Source of the DNA: Liquorilactobacillus capillatus DSM 19910
GTDB lineage: Bacteria; Bacillota; Bacilli; Lactobacillales; Lactobacillaceae
Direction: 5' to 3'
Assembly: GCF_001434915.1 (NCBI RefSeq)
Contig: NZ_AZEF01000027.1
Span: 176,577 to 240,576, forward strand
Length of the DNA stretch: 64,000 nucleotides
The notes beneath the pieces were generated by a model. It saw only the letters and a list, made by a program, of their open reading frames with translations, was not told the origin of the DNA and did no database searches. Positions 38,345-52,225 of this stretch are shown one piece after another. The position numbers and the translations under genes were made by a program. Every line of letters starts with the position of its first letter. Position 1 is the stretch's first letter.

Positions 38345-41300
38345 TTAAAACAGTGAATCAAAGAGACTCAATTGATTTTCATCTGGTAATTCATCTAGAA
38401 CATGTTGTTCAGTCATAAAATCAATTATCGTTTTAGAGACTTTTCCTCTCTTAGCAAGATCTTCTTTTGATAGAAATGGTCTTTCCTCTCTAGCAGCTAC
38501 GATTTGCTTAGCAACGTTAGTCCCCAATCCTGGAACTGCATTAAAAGGTGCGATTAGACTTGTTTCCTCAATCTTCCAAGTCGAGACTTCAGATTTCTTA
38601 ACATCGACCATCTTAAAATCAAAACCGCGTTCTAACATCTCGTTAGCAAGTTCTAAAACAGTCAGTAAGTTTTTCTCTTTCGTTGAAGCATCCATTCCCT
38701 TATCCGAAATTTCCTTCATTGCTGCCTTAACACCATCTTTACCACGTGCCATCGCAACCAGGTCAAAGTCATCTGCGCGAACACTGAAATAAGCAGAATA
38801 ATACAACAATGGAAAGTAGACTTTGAAATAAGCGATCCGCAGCGCCATCATAACATACGCAGCAGCATGGGCTTTAGGGAACATATACTTGATTTTTAGA
38901 CAAGCATCAATGTACCATTCAGGAACCTTTGCTGCCCGCATTTCCTTCTGCCAATCATCAGGAATCCCGCGGCCTTTACGAACATGTTCCATTATTTTAA
39001 AGGCACGATCAGCCTCAACACCCATATGGATCAGATCCATCATAATATCATCACGACAACCAATAACTTCTGGCATAGTTACAGTACCATTTTGAATTAA
39101 ATCTTCAGCATTTCCCAGCCAAACATCCGTCCCATGAGATAGACCAGAAATCTTCAATAATTCTGCAAATGTTTTTGGCTCAGTTTCCTCAAGCATCCCA
39201 CGAACAAAACGCGTTCCAAATTCCGGGATCCCCAATGTTCCTGTATTTGAATTAATCTGCTCCGGTGTAACCTTTAAAATCTCTGTTCCTGAAAATAATT
39301 GCATGATCCCAGGATCAGTTGGTGGAATCGTCTGCGGATCAATCCCAGAAAGATCTTGTAGCATCCTGATCATTGTTGGATCATCATGCCCTAAGATATC
39401 AAGTTTAAGAATATTATCATGGATCGAATGAAAATCAAAATGAGTTGTTTTCCAAGCAGCAGACAGATCATCAGCTGGATACTGAATAGGTGTGAAATCA
39501 TAGATATCCATGTAATCCGGTACAACAATAATCCCTGCTGGATGCTGTCCAGTTGTTCGTTTAACCCCAGTAGCGCCCTTAGCTAACCGGTCAACTTCAG
39601 CATTACGCAGTGTTTGTTCCGTATCACGCTCATATGCTTTAACATACCCATAAGCCGTTTTATCAGCCACCGTTCCAATTGTTCCTGCCCGATAAACATT
39701 TTTTTCACCAAAAAGAACTTTAGTATAATTATGCGCAATCGGCTGATAATCACCTGAAAAGTTTAAATCAATATCAGGAACTTTATTACCATAAAATCCT
39801 AAAAATGTTTCAAAGGGAATATCATGACCATCTTTGACTAAACGACCACCACAATTAGGACATTTTTTTTCGGGTAAGTCAAAACCAGAACCGTATTCAC
39901 CTTTCTCATAAAAATGACTCCATTTACACTTAGGGCAGCGGTAATGTGGTGGTAAAGGATTGACCTCCGTAATTCCTGCCAAGGTTGCGACTAGACTAGA
40001 GCCGACCGAACCACGTGAGCCAACTAAATAGCCATCTTTATTTGACTTGAAAACAAGTTTTTGTGCAATCAAATAAATAACTGAAAATCCATTTCCAATA
40101 ACACTTTTTAATTCTTTATCAATTCGTTTCTGTACGATTTCCGGCAGTTGCTCACCATAAAGTTCATGTGCCTTATCCATCGTTAATTCTTTAATCTGGT
40201 CTTCTGCCCCTTCCATCTTCGGGGTATATAATTTATCTTTCACAGGTGTTATCTCGGCAGCCATATCTACGATCGTATTGGGATCATCGACAACAACCTT
40301 CTTGGCGTCTTCTTCACCCAAAAAAGAGAATTCATTCAGCATTTCATTTGTTGTTCTGAAGTGTGCGTCTGGTAACTGTTTAATACGATTAAGTGGATTC
40401 GCGCCACCTTGAGAATGTATCAGAATTTTGCGGTAGATTGCATCTTCTTTATTCATGAAGTGAACATCACCAGTCGCGGCAACGGGAATTTTTAATTCCT
40501 TCCCTAAATCGACCATGTTCTTAATTATTTCTTCTAAATTTTGCGTATCTTTAACTAGTTCTTGTTCGAGCAATGGCGCATATAACGGCTTAGGTTGCAC
40601 TTCAAGATAATCATAAAACCGTGCTTTTTCCTTAGCTTCGTTGTAGCCTTTCTGCATCATAGCCGTAAAAACTTCACCATTAGCACACGCGGAGCCGACA
40701 ATTAGTCCTTCACGGTACTTAGTTAATTCTGAACGTGGAATTCGTGGAACCCGATAAAAATATTTAACCATTGAAAGCGAAGCTAGTTTGAAAAGGTTTT
40801 TCAACCCAGCCTGGGTCACAGCCATAATAGTTGCATGGAAAGGATGTTCATGTTTATAAGCTGCACTTTCACCAATATAATTATTTAACTGGTCATGATA
40901 CTCTATCTTGTATTTCTCTATGGCTTCTTTCAACATTGCAAAATAAATATGGCCCGTAGCCTCAGCATCGTAGATAGCCCGATGATGATGTTCCAAATTA
41001 ACATTCAGCATTTTAGTCAACTTGTTCAAACGGAAACTTTTAAGCTGTGGATATAGCAAACGTGCTAACGTCAGTGTATCAATCCATGGTTCCTTAATAA
41101 GCGGTAAGTTGTGCCGGGCATAGCCTGTGTTCATAAAATCAACGTCAAAAGTCGCGTTATGCCCTACAATGATCGTGTTCTTGCAAAATTCCTGAAATAA
41201 CTTAAAAACCTCTTTTTCACTCTTAGAACCGCGAACCATATCGTCTGTGATACTCGTCAAATTGATTGTTGTTTGTGATAAGGGATGCCCTGGGTCGATA

Positions 41301-42688
41301 AACTCCTCAAACTGATCAATAACGTTCCCCTTATTCATCTTAACTGCAGATAATTCAATTACTTTATCAAAACGTGCGGATAACCCTGTTGTTTCAGTAT
41401 CAAAGACTACATAAGTCGCGTCTTTTAAACCGATATGCGCATCGTTATATCCAATTGGAGTTCCGTCATCAACAACATTTGCTTCAACGCCATATAAAAT
41501 CTTTACGTTATTTTTTTCTCCTGCTGTATGCGCCTCAGGAAAAGCCTGCAAAGTACTGTGGTCGGTCACGGCAATTGCTTTTTGGCCCCATTTAGCTGCT
41601 TGTTCAACATAACTGGTAATACTTTCAGTTGCATCCATCATACTCATGTTAGTATGTAAATGCAGTTCTGCTCTTTTTTCATCTTGTGGCGCTGTATCTT
41701 GTCGTGTAGCATGTGGAACTTGATTGATATCATAAGCATTAATTACAAGATCATGCATAAAATTGTCTTCTTGAACACTTCCGCGGACCTTGACCCACTG
41801 CCCTTCTTGGATAGCATTGAAACAAGCCTCATCTTCATCTGTCCGTGAAAACTTCTTAACGATAATGGAAGAACTATAATCTGTTATCTTAATGATTAAT
41901 AGCTCACGTGAAGAGCGTAGTTTACGGACTTCCTTATCGAAAATATAGCCCTGAACAACAACAGATCTTTCTTCTTCGATAATATTGACCATTTGCAGTG
42001 GTGCTTCTCTATTATCAATTTTTTTCCCCAACACGACTGGACCATCAATGGTTGGCAATACCTGCTTATTTTCTTTTTTCTGTTCATTTTGTTTTTTAAT
42101 TGCTGCAACTGCTTTTTGAGCAAGTTCAGCATCTGTTTTAGCCTTACGTTCTTTAAACTCATCTATTTTTTGCTGTGATTTTGATTCATCAATCAATGTT
42201 TGGATAGAAAACTTAGGAAATCCTAATTTATGATACTCTTGTTCAATTGGTCCTAGAGCTTGCGTCGTTAAAAATTGTTTGACAATTTCGTTTTCTGCTG
42301 CAAACATTACCCGCTGTTCATCTAGGTACGGAACATTTTTATTACACAATTCCTGAACTAGCGAAGATTTTATCTCACAATTTTTTACGACCCATTCCCA
42401 GTATTCACCAAGATTTTTATCACTCAGATGTGGTGCAGTCGTCAAGATAATAATATCTGTCTCTGCAATATCCTTAAATCCTAGTTTTAAATGCTGCCAA
42501 AATTCTAAAAAAGTCGCAAAGGGCCAGATAGTCTGCGTTTCAATCACGAAATCCCATCGCTGCGATTTACGATGGACTTCAACTTTTTTTATCTGTGTTC
42601 CTGCAAGATCTTTTTCTTGTTCCGGTGAAGGCTGCCACTTAATCTGATCAAGCAGTTTACGGAACAACGATTGTTTATCAAGCTCCAA
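38345..42688 (-). CDS. polC: DNA polymerase III subunit alpha, PolC type
   Basis: 1447 residues, full length. In order: N-terminal domains and OB fold, a PHP domain ([18 protein letters not shown]), an inserted DEDD exonuclease ([16 protein letters not shown], about 425-600), a zinc finger (CPKCKWSHF ... KKCPNCGG), and the polymerase palm ([14 protein letters not shown]). PolC is the essential leading-strand replicase of low-GC Gram-positives, with built-in proofreading. Confidence 0.98.
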   Translation of the reverse strand: MELDKQSLFRKLLDQIKWQPSPEQEKDLAGTQIKKVEVHRKSQRWDFVIETQTIWPFATFLEFWQHLKLGFKDIAETDIIILTTAPHLSDKNLGEYWEWVVKNCEIKSSLVQELCNKNVPYLDEQRVMFAAENEIVKQFLTTQALGPIEQEYHKLGFPKFSIQTLIDESKSQQKIDEFKERKAKTDAELAQKAVAAIKKQNEQKKENKQVLPTIDGPVVLGKKIDNREAPLQMVNIIEEERSVVVQGYIFDKEVRKLRSSRELLIIKITDYSSSIIVKKFSRTDEDEACFNAIQEGQWVKVRGSVQEDNFMHDLVINAYDINQVPHATRQDTAPQDEKRAELHLHTNMSMMDATESITSYVEQAAKWGQKAIAVTDHSTLQAFPEAHTAGEKNNVKILYGVEANVVDDGTPIGYNDAHIGLKDATYVVFDTETTGLSARFDKVIELSAVKMNKGNVIDQFEEFIDPGHPLSQTTINLTSITDDMVRGSKSEKEVFKLFQEFCKNTIIVGHNATFDVDFMNTGYARHNLPLIKEPWIDTLTLARLLYPQLKSFRLNKLTKMLNVNLEHHHRAIYDAEATGHIYFAMLKEAIEKYKIEYHDQLNNYIGESAAYKHEHPFHATIMAVTQAGLKNLFKLASLSMVKYFYRVPRIPRSELTKYREGLIVGSACANGEVFTAMMQKGYNEAKEKARFYDYLEVQPKPLYAPLLEQELVKDTQNLEEIIKNMVDLGKELKIPVAATGDVHFMNKEDAIYRKILIHSQGGANPLNRIKQLPDAHFRTTNEMLNEFSFLGEEDAKKVVVDDPNTIVDMAAEITPVKDKLYTPKMEGAEDQIKELTMDKAHELYGEQLPEIVQKRIDKELKSVIGNGFSVIYLIAQKLVFKSNKDGYLVGSRGSVGSSLVATLAGITEVNPLPPHYRCPKCKWSHFYEKGEYGSGFDLPEKKCPNCGGRLVKDGHDIPFETFLGFYGNKVPDIDLNFSGDYQPIAHNYTKVLFGEKNVYRAGTIGTVADKTAYGYVKAYERDTEQTLRNAEVDRLAKGATGVKRTTGQHPAGIIVVPDYMDIYDFTPIQYPADDLSAAWKTTHFDFHSIHDNILKLDILGHDDPTMIRMLQDLSGIDPQTIPPTDPGIMQLFSGTEILKVTPEQINSNTGTLGIPEFGTRFVRGMLEETEPKTFAELLKISGLSHGTDVWLGNAEDLIQNGTVTMPEVIGCRDDIMMDLIHMGVEADRAFKIMEHVRKGRGIPDDWQKEMRAAKVPEWYIDACLKIKYMFPKAHAAAYVMMALRIAYFKVYFPLLYYSAYFSVRADDFDLVAMARGKDGVKAAMKEISDKGMDASTKEKNLLTVLELANEMLERGFDFKMVDVKKSEVSTWKIEETSLIAPFNAVPGLGTNVAKQIVAAREERPFLSKEDLAKRGKVSKTIIDFMTEQHVLDELPDENQLSLFDSLF

Positions 42689-42713
42689 AGTAATTATCCT
42701 TCCTTTGCAATTT

Positions 42714-42752
42714 ATAAAAAGGCTGGAACAAATTCAACATTCATTTCAGCCT
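42714..42752 (-). terminator. Terminator after proS
   Basis: AGGCTG (42720-42725) pairs with CAGCCT (42747-42752), and TTTTTATA follows on the reverse strand. A 21-base loop could hold a smaller inner stem (GAAC/GTTC). It ends the uppS-cdsA-rseP-proS operon before polC. Confidence 0.6.
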
Positions 42753-42787
42753 ACATATTTATATTAGACTAATTGCCTGTCTTGAAA

Positions 42788-44527
<1,740 letters not shown>

Positions 44528-44571
44528 TTAACTATCATCATTCTCTCACTCGTGTAAAAGAATGTTTATTC

Positions 44572-45849
44572 TTAATTAAAGAAGTAACGTTGGATATCAT
44601 TCCATGTTACCAAAATCATCAATAGCATCAAAAAGCCGAAACCAATCAGCGTGATAATACCTTCCTTTTCAGGAGAGATCGGCTTTCGCCGAACACCCTC
44701 GACAACATTTAACAATAATTTACCGCCATCTAAAGCAGGGATAGGTAATAAATTAACCACTCCAAGGTTAACCGAGAGAAAAGCTAATAGGCGAATTACA
44801 TTAACAACACCATACTTTGCTGCTTGTGAGGTGTATGAATACATCGCTACTGGTCCCCCTAAATCATTTAAACTAAAGCCCTTGGTAAACATTCCCACAA
44901 GTGCACCAAAGATTGCAGTAATCATTCCCCACGTCTCTGTAAAGCCATATGTGACAATTGCCAATGGTGAACTATCCTTAGTTATTTTAGATTCTATTCC
45001 GATCTGACCGATTTTTTGACCATTACTTTCTTTAACTTTTGGCGTCAACTCAATCTTTTTTTCTTTACCATTCCGTTCAATCAACAAACTAGTTTTTTTA
45101 CCGCCTTGCTTGCTGATTTGAGTTACCAGTTTTTCCCACGTATTAGTCTTTCGCTCATTAACTTCAATAATTTTATCGTTTACTTTTAAACCAGCTTGTG
45201 CAGCTGCTGAGTCTGTTGCTACCTTACCGATTTGATTAGTTGAAGTCAAGACGCCCCCTTGTAGTACCGCTACGAGCGTAAATGCTACGATCGCTAAAAT
45301 AAAATTATTAAGCGGGCCAGCAAAATTAGTCAGCATCCGGCGCGGCAGGGTCGCTGACTGAAATTGAACATCAAGAGGAGCAATCCGAACTTCCGTTCCA
45401 TCTTCCTCAATAATCGAAGCATCGTGATCTACCGTATAACGGCGATATTGATCCTCAGCACCATTCTCATACCCTTCAATCCATAACTCTTTTTCCAGAT
45501 CCCACTTAACGACTTGCAGGGGAATCCCATTAAACAACATTTTCTTTTGGCTCGTATTGATTTTAGCAACCTGGCCTTGCTCATTTAAGATGAGTGTAAC
45601 AGGTTTACCTGTTTTTAAAGTCTCATCATCATCTTCTAAACCAGCCATCCGAACATAGCCCCCTAAAGGCAACAGGCGGATTGTATATGTGGTTGCATTC
45701 TTATGGTAAGAAAAGATCTTAGGACCCATCCCAATTGAAAACTCACGCACAAGAATATGCGCACGTTTAGCAAAATAAAAATGTCCGAATTCATGCACAA
45801 GCACAAGGATTCCAAAAATAATAATAAAGGTAATAATAGTTGTAATCAT
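44572..45849 (-). CDS. rseP: Site-2 metalloprotease RseP/RasP
   Basis: 425 residues. Zinc motif VHEFGHFYFAKRA at residue 19, a PDZ domain (about 200-280, VATDSAAAQAGLKVNDKIIEVN), and the second motif VNLLPIPALDGGKLL. Membrane spans at both ends. It cleaves membrane-embedded regulators (anti-sigma factors, signal peptides). In Bacillus dxr lies between cdsA and this gene; here nothing does. Confidence 0.95.
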   Translation of the reverse strand: MITTIITFIIIFGILVLVHEFGHFYFAKRAHILVREFSIGMGPKIFSYHKNATTYTIRLLPLGGYVRMAGLEDDDETLKTGKPVTLILNEQGQVAKINTSQKKMLFNGIPLQVVKWDLEKELWIEGYENGAEDQYRRYTVDHDASIIEEDGTEVRIAPLDVQFQSATLPRRMLTNFAGPLNNFILAIVAFTLVAVLQGGVLTSTNQIGKVATDSAAAQAGLKVNDKIIEVNERKTNTWEKLVTQISKQGGKKTSLLIERNGKEKKIELTPKVKESNGQKIGQIGIESKITKDSSPLAIVTYGFTETWGMITAIFGALVGMFTKGFSLNDLGGPVAMYSYTSQAAKYGVVNVIRLLAFLSVNLGVVNLLPIPALDGGKLLLNVVEGVRRKPISPEKEGIITLIGFGFLMLLMILVTWNDIQRYFFN

Positions 45850-45886
45850 CCAATATTCCTTTCATTATGGTTAAGAATAGTCGTTT

Positions 45887-46672
45887 TTAAATTAAACCGA
45901 CAAAGTGCATCACAGGTAAAACAAACAATAATGAATCAAAGCGGTCTAAGATTCCACCATGTCCCGGTAAAATTCGACCTGAGTCTTTAACACCATAATA
46001 TCTTTTTAAAGCAGATTCAACAAGGTCTCCCAATTGTCCAACCACTGAAGCTAAAAGAACGATTAATAACATTGTACCCCAGCTGTAAACCTGTGGGAAA
46101 AAGGACGTATAGACTGCCCCAATAATTAGTGCGATAACCGAACCGCCAATCGTTCCCTCCCAAGTCTTGTTAGGACTGACATGTGGTGCAAGTTTATTTT
46201 TTCCAAACTTGCGTCCAACCATGTATGCCCCACTGTCAGTTGCCCAGACAGTAAAAAGAATTAGAAAAAGCGTATCTAGTCCTGCATGCCGTGCGGTAAT
46301 CAAAAAATGAAAACCAACTGAAGTATAAAGCACACCTAGAATCAAGACACCCGCATCATCGAATGAAAAACGATTACGTGTTATTACAGTATATAATAAA
46401 TACAGCAACACGAAAAAATAAAAAATATTAAAACGCCACTCTGAGTTAGGTAAAAAAGATAACCAATTTTGCGGAACAATAATTGTCAAGCCCGCTAATG
46501 ACCCAATTGTCGCTTCAGGTGATATCAGTAATTTTTTCCGCATAATATAAATCTCAGATAAGCCAACTAAGCCAAGCAAGATGCATAATATCTCAAACGG
46601 AAGACCACCATAAATAACTAGTGGAATAAAAATAATTAAAGCTACGATTGCGGTTATTACCCGTTGTTTCAT
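45887..46672 (-). CDS. cdsA: Phosphatidate cytidylyltransferase
   Basis: 261 residues with about eight membrane spans. C-terminal signature GDLVESALKRYYGVKDSGRI followed by LPGHGGILDRFDSL. It makes CDP-diacylglycerol for phospholipid synthesis. It starts 37 bases before rseP's own start side and six bases after uppS ends, within one operon. Confidence 0.95.
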   Translation of the reverse strand: MKQRVITAIVALIIFIPLVIYGGLPFEILCILLGLVGLSEIYIMRKKLLISPEATIGSLAGLTIIVPQNWLSFLPNSEWRFNIFYFFVLLYLLYTVITRNRFSFDDAGVLILGVLYTSVGFHFLITARHAGLDTLFLILFTVWATDSGAYMVGRKFGKNKLAPHVSPNKTWEGTIGGSVIALIIGAVYTSFFPQVYSWGTMLLIVLLASVVGQLGDLVESALKRYYGVKDSGRILPGHGGILDRFDSLLFVLPVMHFVGLI

Positions 46673-46678
46673 ACTACA

Positions 46679-47458
46679 TTACTCCTTCTTTAAACCCCCA
46701 AAACGCCGATTGCGACTCTGATACTCGTGAATATCTGTCCTTAAAGACTTCGCCGTATAGTCAGGCCATAAAACATCCGAAAAGACAAATTCACTGTATG
46801 CAAGCTGCCACAGTAGAAAATTAGATAGCCTTATCTCCCCACTGGTCCTGATTAGTAATTCTGGGTCGTTATACGGTGCCACCGAGCTTGTCATCAGTGT
46901 TTCAGTAATTTTTTCATCATTTATCTCATCAACTGCAAGTTGCCCGTCTTTAACTTGTTGGGCAATTTTTTTAACCATTGTTGTAATTTCAGCACGTCCA
47001 CCATAATTAATCGCAAAATTCAGAACCATCCCATCGTTTTGTGCAGTCTTTTCCACCGCACGTCCAACGGCTGCCTGTGTTTTTGCAGGTAATTCATCTA
47101 TATAACCTATCGTATTAACTCGAATATTTTTTTCAACCAATTCCGGCACAAAAGTGTCAAAAAATGTTATTGGCAAGCCCATTAAGAAGTCAACTTCCTT
47201 TTGCGGTCGTTTCCAATTCTCCGTAGAAAAAGTATATAATGTTAAAACCTTTACACCTAAACTACTGGCTTCTCTTGTCACTTCCTTCACAGTCTCCAAT
47301 GCTGCTTTATGTCCTGCAATCCGTGGTAAATGACGTTTTTGAGCCCAGCGACCATTCCCATCCATAATTATTGCAATATGTGTCGGAATTCTTTCCAAGT
47401 CAATTTTATCATTTTCATTTTGTGAACTACCGTTATTTTTATTTAAACGCGAAAACAA
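46679..47458 (-). CDS. uppS: Isoprenyl (undecaprenyl diphosphate) synthase
   Basis: 259 residues. Cis-prenyltransferase motifs: IAIIMDGNGRWAQKRHLPRIAGH, LTLYTFSTENWKRP and ELLIRTSGEIRLSNFLLWQLAYSE. It makes the C55 lipid carrier for peptidoglycan and teichoic acid. TTG start after GGGGG. It heads the uppS-cdsA-rseP-proS operon. Confidence 0.95.
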   Translation of the reverse strand: MFSRLNKNNGSSQNENDKIDLERIPTHIAIIMDGNGRWAQKRHLPRIAGHKAALETVKEVTREASSLGVKVLTLYTFSTENWKRPQKEVDFLMGLPITFFDTFVPELVEKNIRVNTIGYIDELPAKTQAAVGRAVEKTAQNDGMVLNFAINYGGRAEITTMVKKIAQQVKDGQLAVDEINDEKITETLMTSSVAPYNDPELLIRTSGEIRLSNFLLWQLAYSEFVFSDVLWPDYTAKSLRTDIHEYQSRNRRFGGLKKE

Positions 47459-47641
47459 AGATACACCCCCAATTAGAAGTTAAAGTAACTGTTGCTAAAA
47501 ACGAACAACGGGGCAAAGACGAACTTTCCAATTGATACCATCAACTTCAAATCTAAAAAGATTCCGTTAATTTACTCAATCAAAAAGATTCAACAATGCG
47601 ACCCGTTGTCCGTAACCATCTGCTAGTGACGGTTGTCTACT

Positions 47642-48205
47642 CTAAACATCAAGAATTTCTTTTTCTTTTTCTGCTTGTATTGTTTCAACATTCTTGATAG
47701 ATGCATCCGTTACCTTTTGGGCTTGATCTTCTAAAGAATGCAAATCATCTTCAGTTAAGTCACCCTTTTTTTCAGCTTTTTTCAAATCATCCATCATATC
47801 ACGTCGAACATTTCTAACAGCTACTTTAGCATTTTCAGCTTCAGCCTTAACTTCCTTAGCAAGATCTTTCCGACGTTCTTCTGTTAACTGTGGAATAACT
47901 AAGCGAATAGCTGAACCATCATTTGCGGGAGAAATCCCTAAATCAGAAGCTAGAATTGCATGTTCAATATCTTTCAGTGATGACTTGTCGTACGGTGTCA
48001 CCAACAACACACGTGCTTCTGGGACCGAAATCTGTGCGATTTGATTTAACGGTGTTGAAACACCGTAATAGTCAACCATAATTCGGTTCAGCAAACTGGC
48101 ATTAGCACGGCCTGCACGAATATTACCCAATTCACGCCGGAATGCCTCTTCAGCTTTAGTCATTCTTTCTTTTGCTTGCTTAATTATTGGGTCGTTAATT
48201 TGCAT
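47642..48205 (-). CDS. frr: Ribosome-recycling factor
   Basis: 187 residues, usual RRF length. Conserved [44 protein letters not shown] and [13 protein letters not shown] region (EERRKDLAK). With EF-G it splits post-termination ribosomes. It starts four bases after pyrH. Confidence 0.97.
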   Translation of the reverse strand: MQINDPIIKQAKERMTKAEEAFRRELGNIRAGRANASLLNRIMVDYYGVSTPLNQIAQISVPEARVLLVTPYDKSSLKDIEHAILASDLGISPANDGSAIRLVIPQLTEERRKDLAKEVKAEAENAKVAVRNVRRDMMDDLKKAEKKGDLTEDDLHSLEDQAQKVTDASIKNVETIQAEKEKEILDV

Positions 48206-48209
48206 AATA

Positions 48210-48947
<738 letters not shown>

Positions 48948-48949
48948 TC

Positions 48950-48965
48950 ATTGTAAATTTACAAT
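48950..48965. promoter_or_regulatory. Perfect 16-bp palindrome in pyrH leader
   Basis: ATTGTAAATTTACAAT reads identically on both strands, directly upstream of the pyrH ribosome site (GAGGAGGG). A probable -10 (TGTTAAAAT on the reverse strand) lies about 30 bases further upstream. It could be an operator; the cognate factor is unknown. Confidence 0.5.
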
Positions 48966-49167
48966 CAATATTTTAAGAACACATTCTTATTTATTTTAAC
49001 ATACTTTCACTAACTTGAATATCATAAAAAGCTATTTAACACTAGCCCTCTCTGAAAAGCAAGCAATAAGCAACTATAATATTCAGAACATGAAAAACAT
49101 CCTCAAAAGTAATTCTTTTAGGTGCTAAATAGATTAGTGATCACACAATTTGTCCGGAGAGGTTAAT

Positions 49168-49208
49168 AAAAAAACCAGCCAAAATATTACTTCTGGCTTG
49201 GTTTTTTT
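49168..49208 (-). terminator. Terminator after tsf
   Basis: A7CCAGCCA-type arm (from 49168) pairs with TGGCTTGGT7 (to 49208) with one bulged base, giving a strong U tract on the reverse strand. The rest of 48966-49284 is AT-rich with no credible gene. Confidence 0.85.
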
Positions 49209-49284
49209 CTCGTAATATACAGTTTTAACTATTGTTTGCAATCTTATTAATCATAAGTAAACCAGACTAAAGCATCTTTTCGCC

Positions 49285-50163
49285 TTAATCTTTGATTTGA
49301 CTCATTACTTCATCAACAAAATTGTCTTCTTTCTTTTCGATTCCTTCGCCAACTTCATAACGAACGAATGAATGAACCTTGCCACCTTTTGAAGCAACAT
49401 ATTTACCCACAGTTTGGTCGGGATCCTTAACAAATTCTTGATCATCCAAGCTAATTTCAGCTAAGAACTTATTCAAACGACCTGCAACCATCTTTTCAAC
49501 AATCTTTTCAGGTTTACCTTCATTCAAAGCTTCCTGAGTCAGAACTTCTTTTTCATGGTTCAGTTCTGCTGCAGGAACCTGGTCGCGATTAACATATTTT
49601 GGATTAATTGCAGCAACGTGCATTGCAACATCCTTAGCAGTTGCCTCATCTGCTTGATCAAGGACCACGAGTGTTGCGATTTTTCCACCCATATGCAAGT
49701 ATGCACCAAAGTTTTGATCATCTGTCTTTTCAGCCAAAGCGAAACGACGTAAAGTAATTTTTTCACCAATAACTTGTGTTGCTTCGATAATTTCATCATT
49801 GACGGTCCCATTAGCTGTTTTAACCTTCAGGGCTTCTTCAACAGACGCAGGTTTTTCAGTTGCAATAACACTAGCAATTTTCTTAACTAATTCTTTAAAC
49901 TGCGCATTTTGTGCAACAAAGTCTGTTTCGGCATTAACTTCAACGATAGCTGCTGTATTTCCGGCAACTTCAACGTCAGCTAGACCTTCTGCAGCAACAC
50001 GGTCACTCTTCTTAGCAGCCTTCGCAATTCCCTTTTCACGCAGATGATCAACTGCTTTAGCCATATCCCCGTCTACTGCAACGAGAGCTTTTTTAGCAGC
50101 CATCATTCCAACACCTGTTTTATCACGCAGTTCTTTAACCTGAGAAGCAGAAATTTTTGCCAT
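49285..50163 (-). CDS. tsf: Elongation factor Ts
   Basis: 292 residues. N-terminal UBA-like region [18 protein letters not shown], then the core GYIH-type stretch in [18 protein letters not shown] and [13 protein letters not shown]. It recycles EF-Tu. The ATG at 50163 (MAKISASQ) is chosen: AAGGAGG lies nine bases upstream, while the longer frame from 50202 does not match the family. Confidence 0.96.
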   Translation of the reverse strand: MAKISASQVKELRDKTGVGMMAAKKALVAVDGDMAKAVDHLREKGIAKAAKKSDRVAAEGLADVEVAGNTAAIVEVNAETDFVAQNAQFKELVKKIASVIATEKPASVEEALKVKTANGTVNDEIIEATQVIGEKITLRRFALAEKTDDQNFGAYLHMGGKIATLVVLDQADEATAKDVAMHVAAINPKYVNRDQVPAAELNHEKEVLTQEALNEGKPEKIVEKMVAGRLNKFLAEISLDDQEFVKDPDQTVGKYVASKGGKVHSFVRYEVGEGIEKKEDNFVDEVMSQIKD

Positions 50164-50185
50164 ATCAATGGCCTCCTTATTTTTT

Positions 50186-50238
50186 AATAAAAACTGCCTC
50201 AAACTTAAGGCCCTTAACGTGCCTAACGTTTGAGACAG
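50186..50238 (-). terminator. Intercistronic hairpin/attenuator between rpsB and tsf
   Basis: 11-base arms (50194-50204 and 50228-50238) pair with a single G-U wobble on the reverse strand, followed by TTTTTATT. It looks like a factor-independent terminator placed inside the rpsB-tsf operon, which would reduce tsf relative to rpsB. Confidence 0.7.
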
Positions 50239-50250
50239 CCTCTGTTTTAA

Positions 50251-51045
50251 CTATTCAGCATCTTTAGTATTGTTTTTGCCTTCAACGGCTTCAACAATAT
50301 CTTCAATTGAATCAGTTTTTTCGGTTTCACCAAATGACTTTTCTGTAAGTTTTTCTTGATCTTCACCTTGATGTGCTTCGATAACAGCATCAGCCATCTT
50401 AGAAGTAATCAAACGTACCGCACGAATTGCATCATCGTTTGATGGGATCTTAACATCAATTTCATCCGGATCAGCATTAGTATCTACCATTGCAATGATT
50501 GGAATATTAAGTTTACGTGCTTCCTTAACTGCAATTCTTTCTTTACGAGGATCAACAATAAACATTGCATCTGGAATCCGTGGCATATCTTCGATACCGC
50601 CAAGGAACTTTTCAAGACGTTCTCTTTGTTTAATCAACAAAGCAACTTCTTTTTTAGGTAAGACATCAAATGTTCCATCTTCAGCCATAGCCTTGATTTC
50701 CTTCAAACGTTTGATCCGTTTTTGGATTGTATCCCAGTTTGTCAATGTTCCACCTAACCAACGATGGTTAACATAAAATTGACCTGCACGTTTTGCTTCT
50801 TCTTCAATTGCATCTTGTGCTTGTTTCTTTGTTCCAACGAACAAAATAACACCATCATCTTGAGCTGCATCCTTAACGAAGTTGTACGCACTATCGATTA
50901 ATTTAACTGTTTTTTGTAAATCGATAATATAGATCCCGTTACGTTCTGTGAAGATATATTTCTTCATCTTAGGATTCCAGCGACGTGTTTGATGTCCAAA
51001 ATGAACACCAGCTTCAAGCAATTGTTTCATGGTAATTACTGCCAT
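50251..51045 (-). CDS. rpsB: 30S ribosomal protein S2
   Basis: 264 residues. uS2 hallmarks: [47 protein letters not shown] and [20 protein letters not shown]. The C-terminus is a longer acidic tail than in Bacillus S2 (ends [14 protein letters not shown]). rpsB-tsf is a universally conserved pair. Confidence 0.97.
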   Translation of the reverse strand: MAVITMKQLLEAGVHFGHQTRRWNPKMKKYIFTERNGIYIIDLQKTVKLIDSAYNFVKDAAQDDGVILFVGTKKQAQDAIEEEAKRAGQFYVNHRWLGGTLTNWDTIQKRIKRLKEIKAMAEDGTFDVLPKKEVALLIKQRERLEKFLGGIEDMPRIPDAMFIVDPRKERIAVKEARKLNIPIIAMVDTNADPDEIDVKIPSNDDAIRAVRLITSKMADAVIEAHQGEDQEKLTEKSFGETEKTDSIEDIVEAVEGKNNTKDAE

Positions 51046-51167
51046 AATTTGTTACCTCCGATATTGTTTTTTTCCTCCCCTATGTTCGACTGATAGAAGA
51101 CTCAAACTGAGCAACCTTCCGCTCATCGCATAGAGTGTGAATTGGTGCTATTACAGCAACCTTAAGT

Positions 51168-51196
51168 ATTTTACCCTATTAACGGCAAAAAAGCAA
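51168..51196 (-). promoter_or_regulatory. rpsB promoter and about 115-base leader
   Basis: Reverse-strand TTGCTT (51191-51196), 17-base spacer and TAAAAT (51168-51173). The transcript would carry a leader of about 115 bases with a GAGC/GCTC hairpin (around 51115-51130), a possible site for S2 autogenous control. Confidence 0.6.
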
Positions 51197-51235
51197 TTCT
51201 TTTTAAATGAATAGCCTTACTTAAACTTGTTCATT

Positions 51236-52225
51236 TTAATTTATCAATGTTTCTGCCGTTCCAGTTTCGCAGACTGCCTTGGCGCTGTTTAATGCAATAT
51301 AAACCATATTTTGAACTGCTATTTCTGTATAAAAGGCTACATGCGGCGTTACGAGGACATTATCAAGCTGCAATAATTCGTTAAAAGTTTCATCCTTGAT
51401 CTCTTTATTACGCCAATCATGATTGAATAAAGTACTTTCGTTTTCATAGGTATCTAATGCTGCTCCAGCTACTTGACCATTTTTGACAGCTGTAATTAAA
51501 TCAGCTGTGTTGATGAGCGAGCCACGTGCTGTATTAATAATGTAAACGCCCTTTTTCATCTTGGCAATCGAAGCTGCATTTATCAGATGATGATCTGCAG
51601 GTGTTGCTGGCATATGCATTGTAATAACATCAGCTTGGGCAAATAACTCATCGTATGACGAAACATAGATTCCTTCTCTATCTAATGCTGGATTAGGATA
51701 AACATCATATGCAATAACTTTTGCGCCAAATCCCCGGTAGATGTTAATTGCAGCACGCCCAATCCTACCAGTTCCAATAACACCAACTGTTAATGAACGT
51801 AGTTCTTTTCCAACAAAAGGAGCCCACCGGAAATCGTGTTCAACCACTTTGCGTCTAAAAACCGTCGTATTACGCAAAAGCTGCATTAATTGTGTTACTG
51901 AGAATTCAGCAATTGCATTTGGTGAATAAGCTGGGACATTAGTAACCTTAATCTCGTTTTGTTTTGCTTCCTCTAAGTCAAGGTTGTCAACGCCAACATT
52001 ACGGATAGAAAATACTTTAATATTATTTTCCTTCAGCTTGTTAAACATTTTTTGCGGGTATGTTCCTGTCTGCAAGCCCAGAACACCATCATACCCAGCA
52101 AGCTGATCCAAAGAGTCAGTTGTTAGTGCTTCATGTACTGTATCAACTTGGATACCATTTTCCTTTTCCCAAGCTTTAAAATACGGTAACTCATCTTCAC
52201 GAACATTAAATGCAATAAACTTCAT
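51236..52225 (-). CDS. D-2-hydroxyacid dehydrogenase (D-lactate dehydrogenase family)
   Basis: 329 residues. NAD-binding GVIGTGRIGRAAINIYRGFGAKVIAYD and the catalytic Arg (NTARGSL), Glu (LDTYENE) and His (TPHVAFYTE). It reduces pyruvate or branched 2-oxoacids to D-hydroxyacids. Features such as LQTGTYP and NTARGS are intermediate between lactobacillar D-LDH and D-2-hydroxyisocaproate dehydrogenase, so substrate is left open. A TATAAT is at 52253-52258 (reverse strand). Confidence 0.9.
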   Translation of the reverse strand: MKFIAFNVREDELPYFKAWEKENGIQVDTVHEALTTDSLDQLAGYDGVLGLQTGTYPQKMFNKLKENNIKVFSIRNVGVDNLDLEEAKQNEIKVTNVPAYSPNAIAEFSVTQLMQLLRNTTVFRRKVVEHDFRWAPFVGKELRSLTVGVIGTGRIGRAAINIYRGFGAKVIAYDVYPNPALDREGIYVSSYDELFAQADVITMHMPATPADHHLINAASIAKMKKGVYIINTARGSLINTADLITAVKNGQVAGAALDTYENESTLFNHDWRNKEIKDETFNELLQLDNVLVTPHVAFYTEIAVQNMVYIALNSAKAVCETGTAETLIN

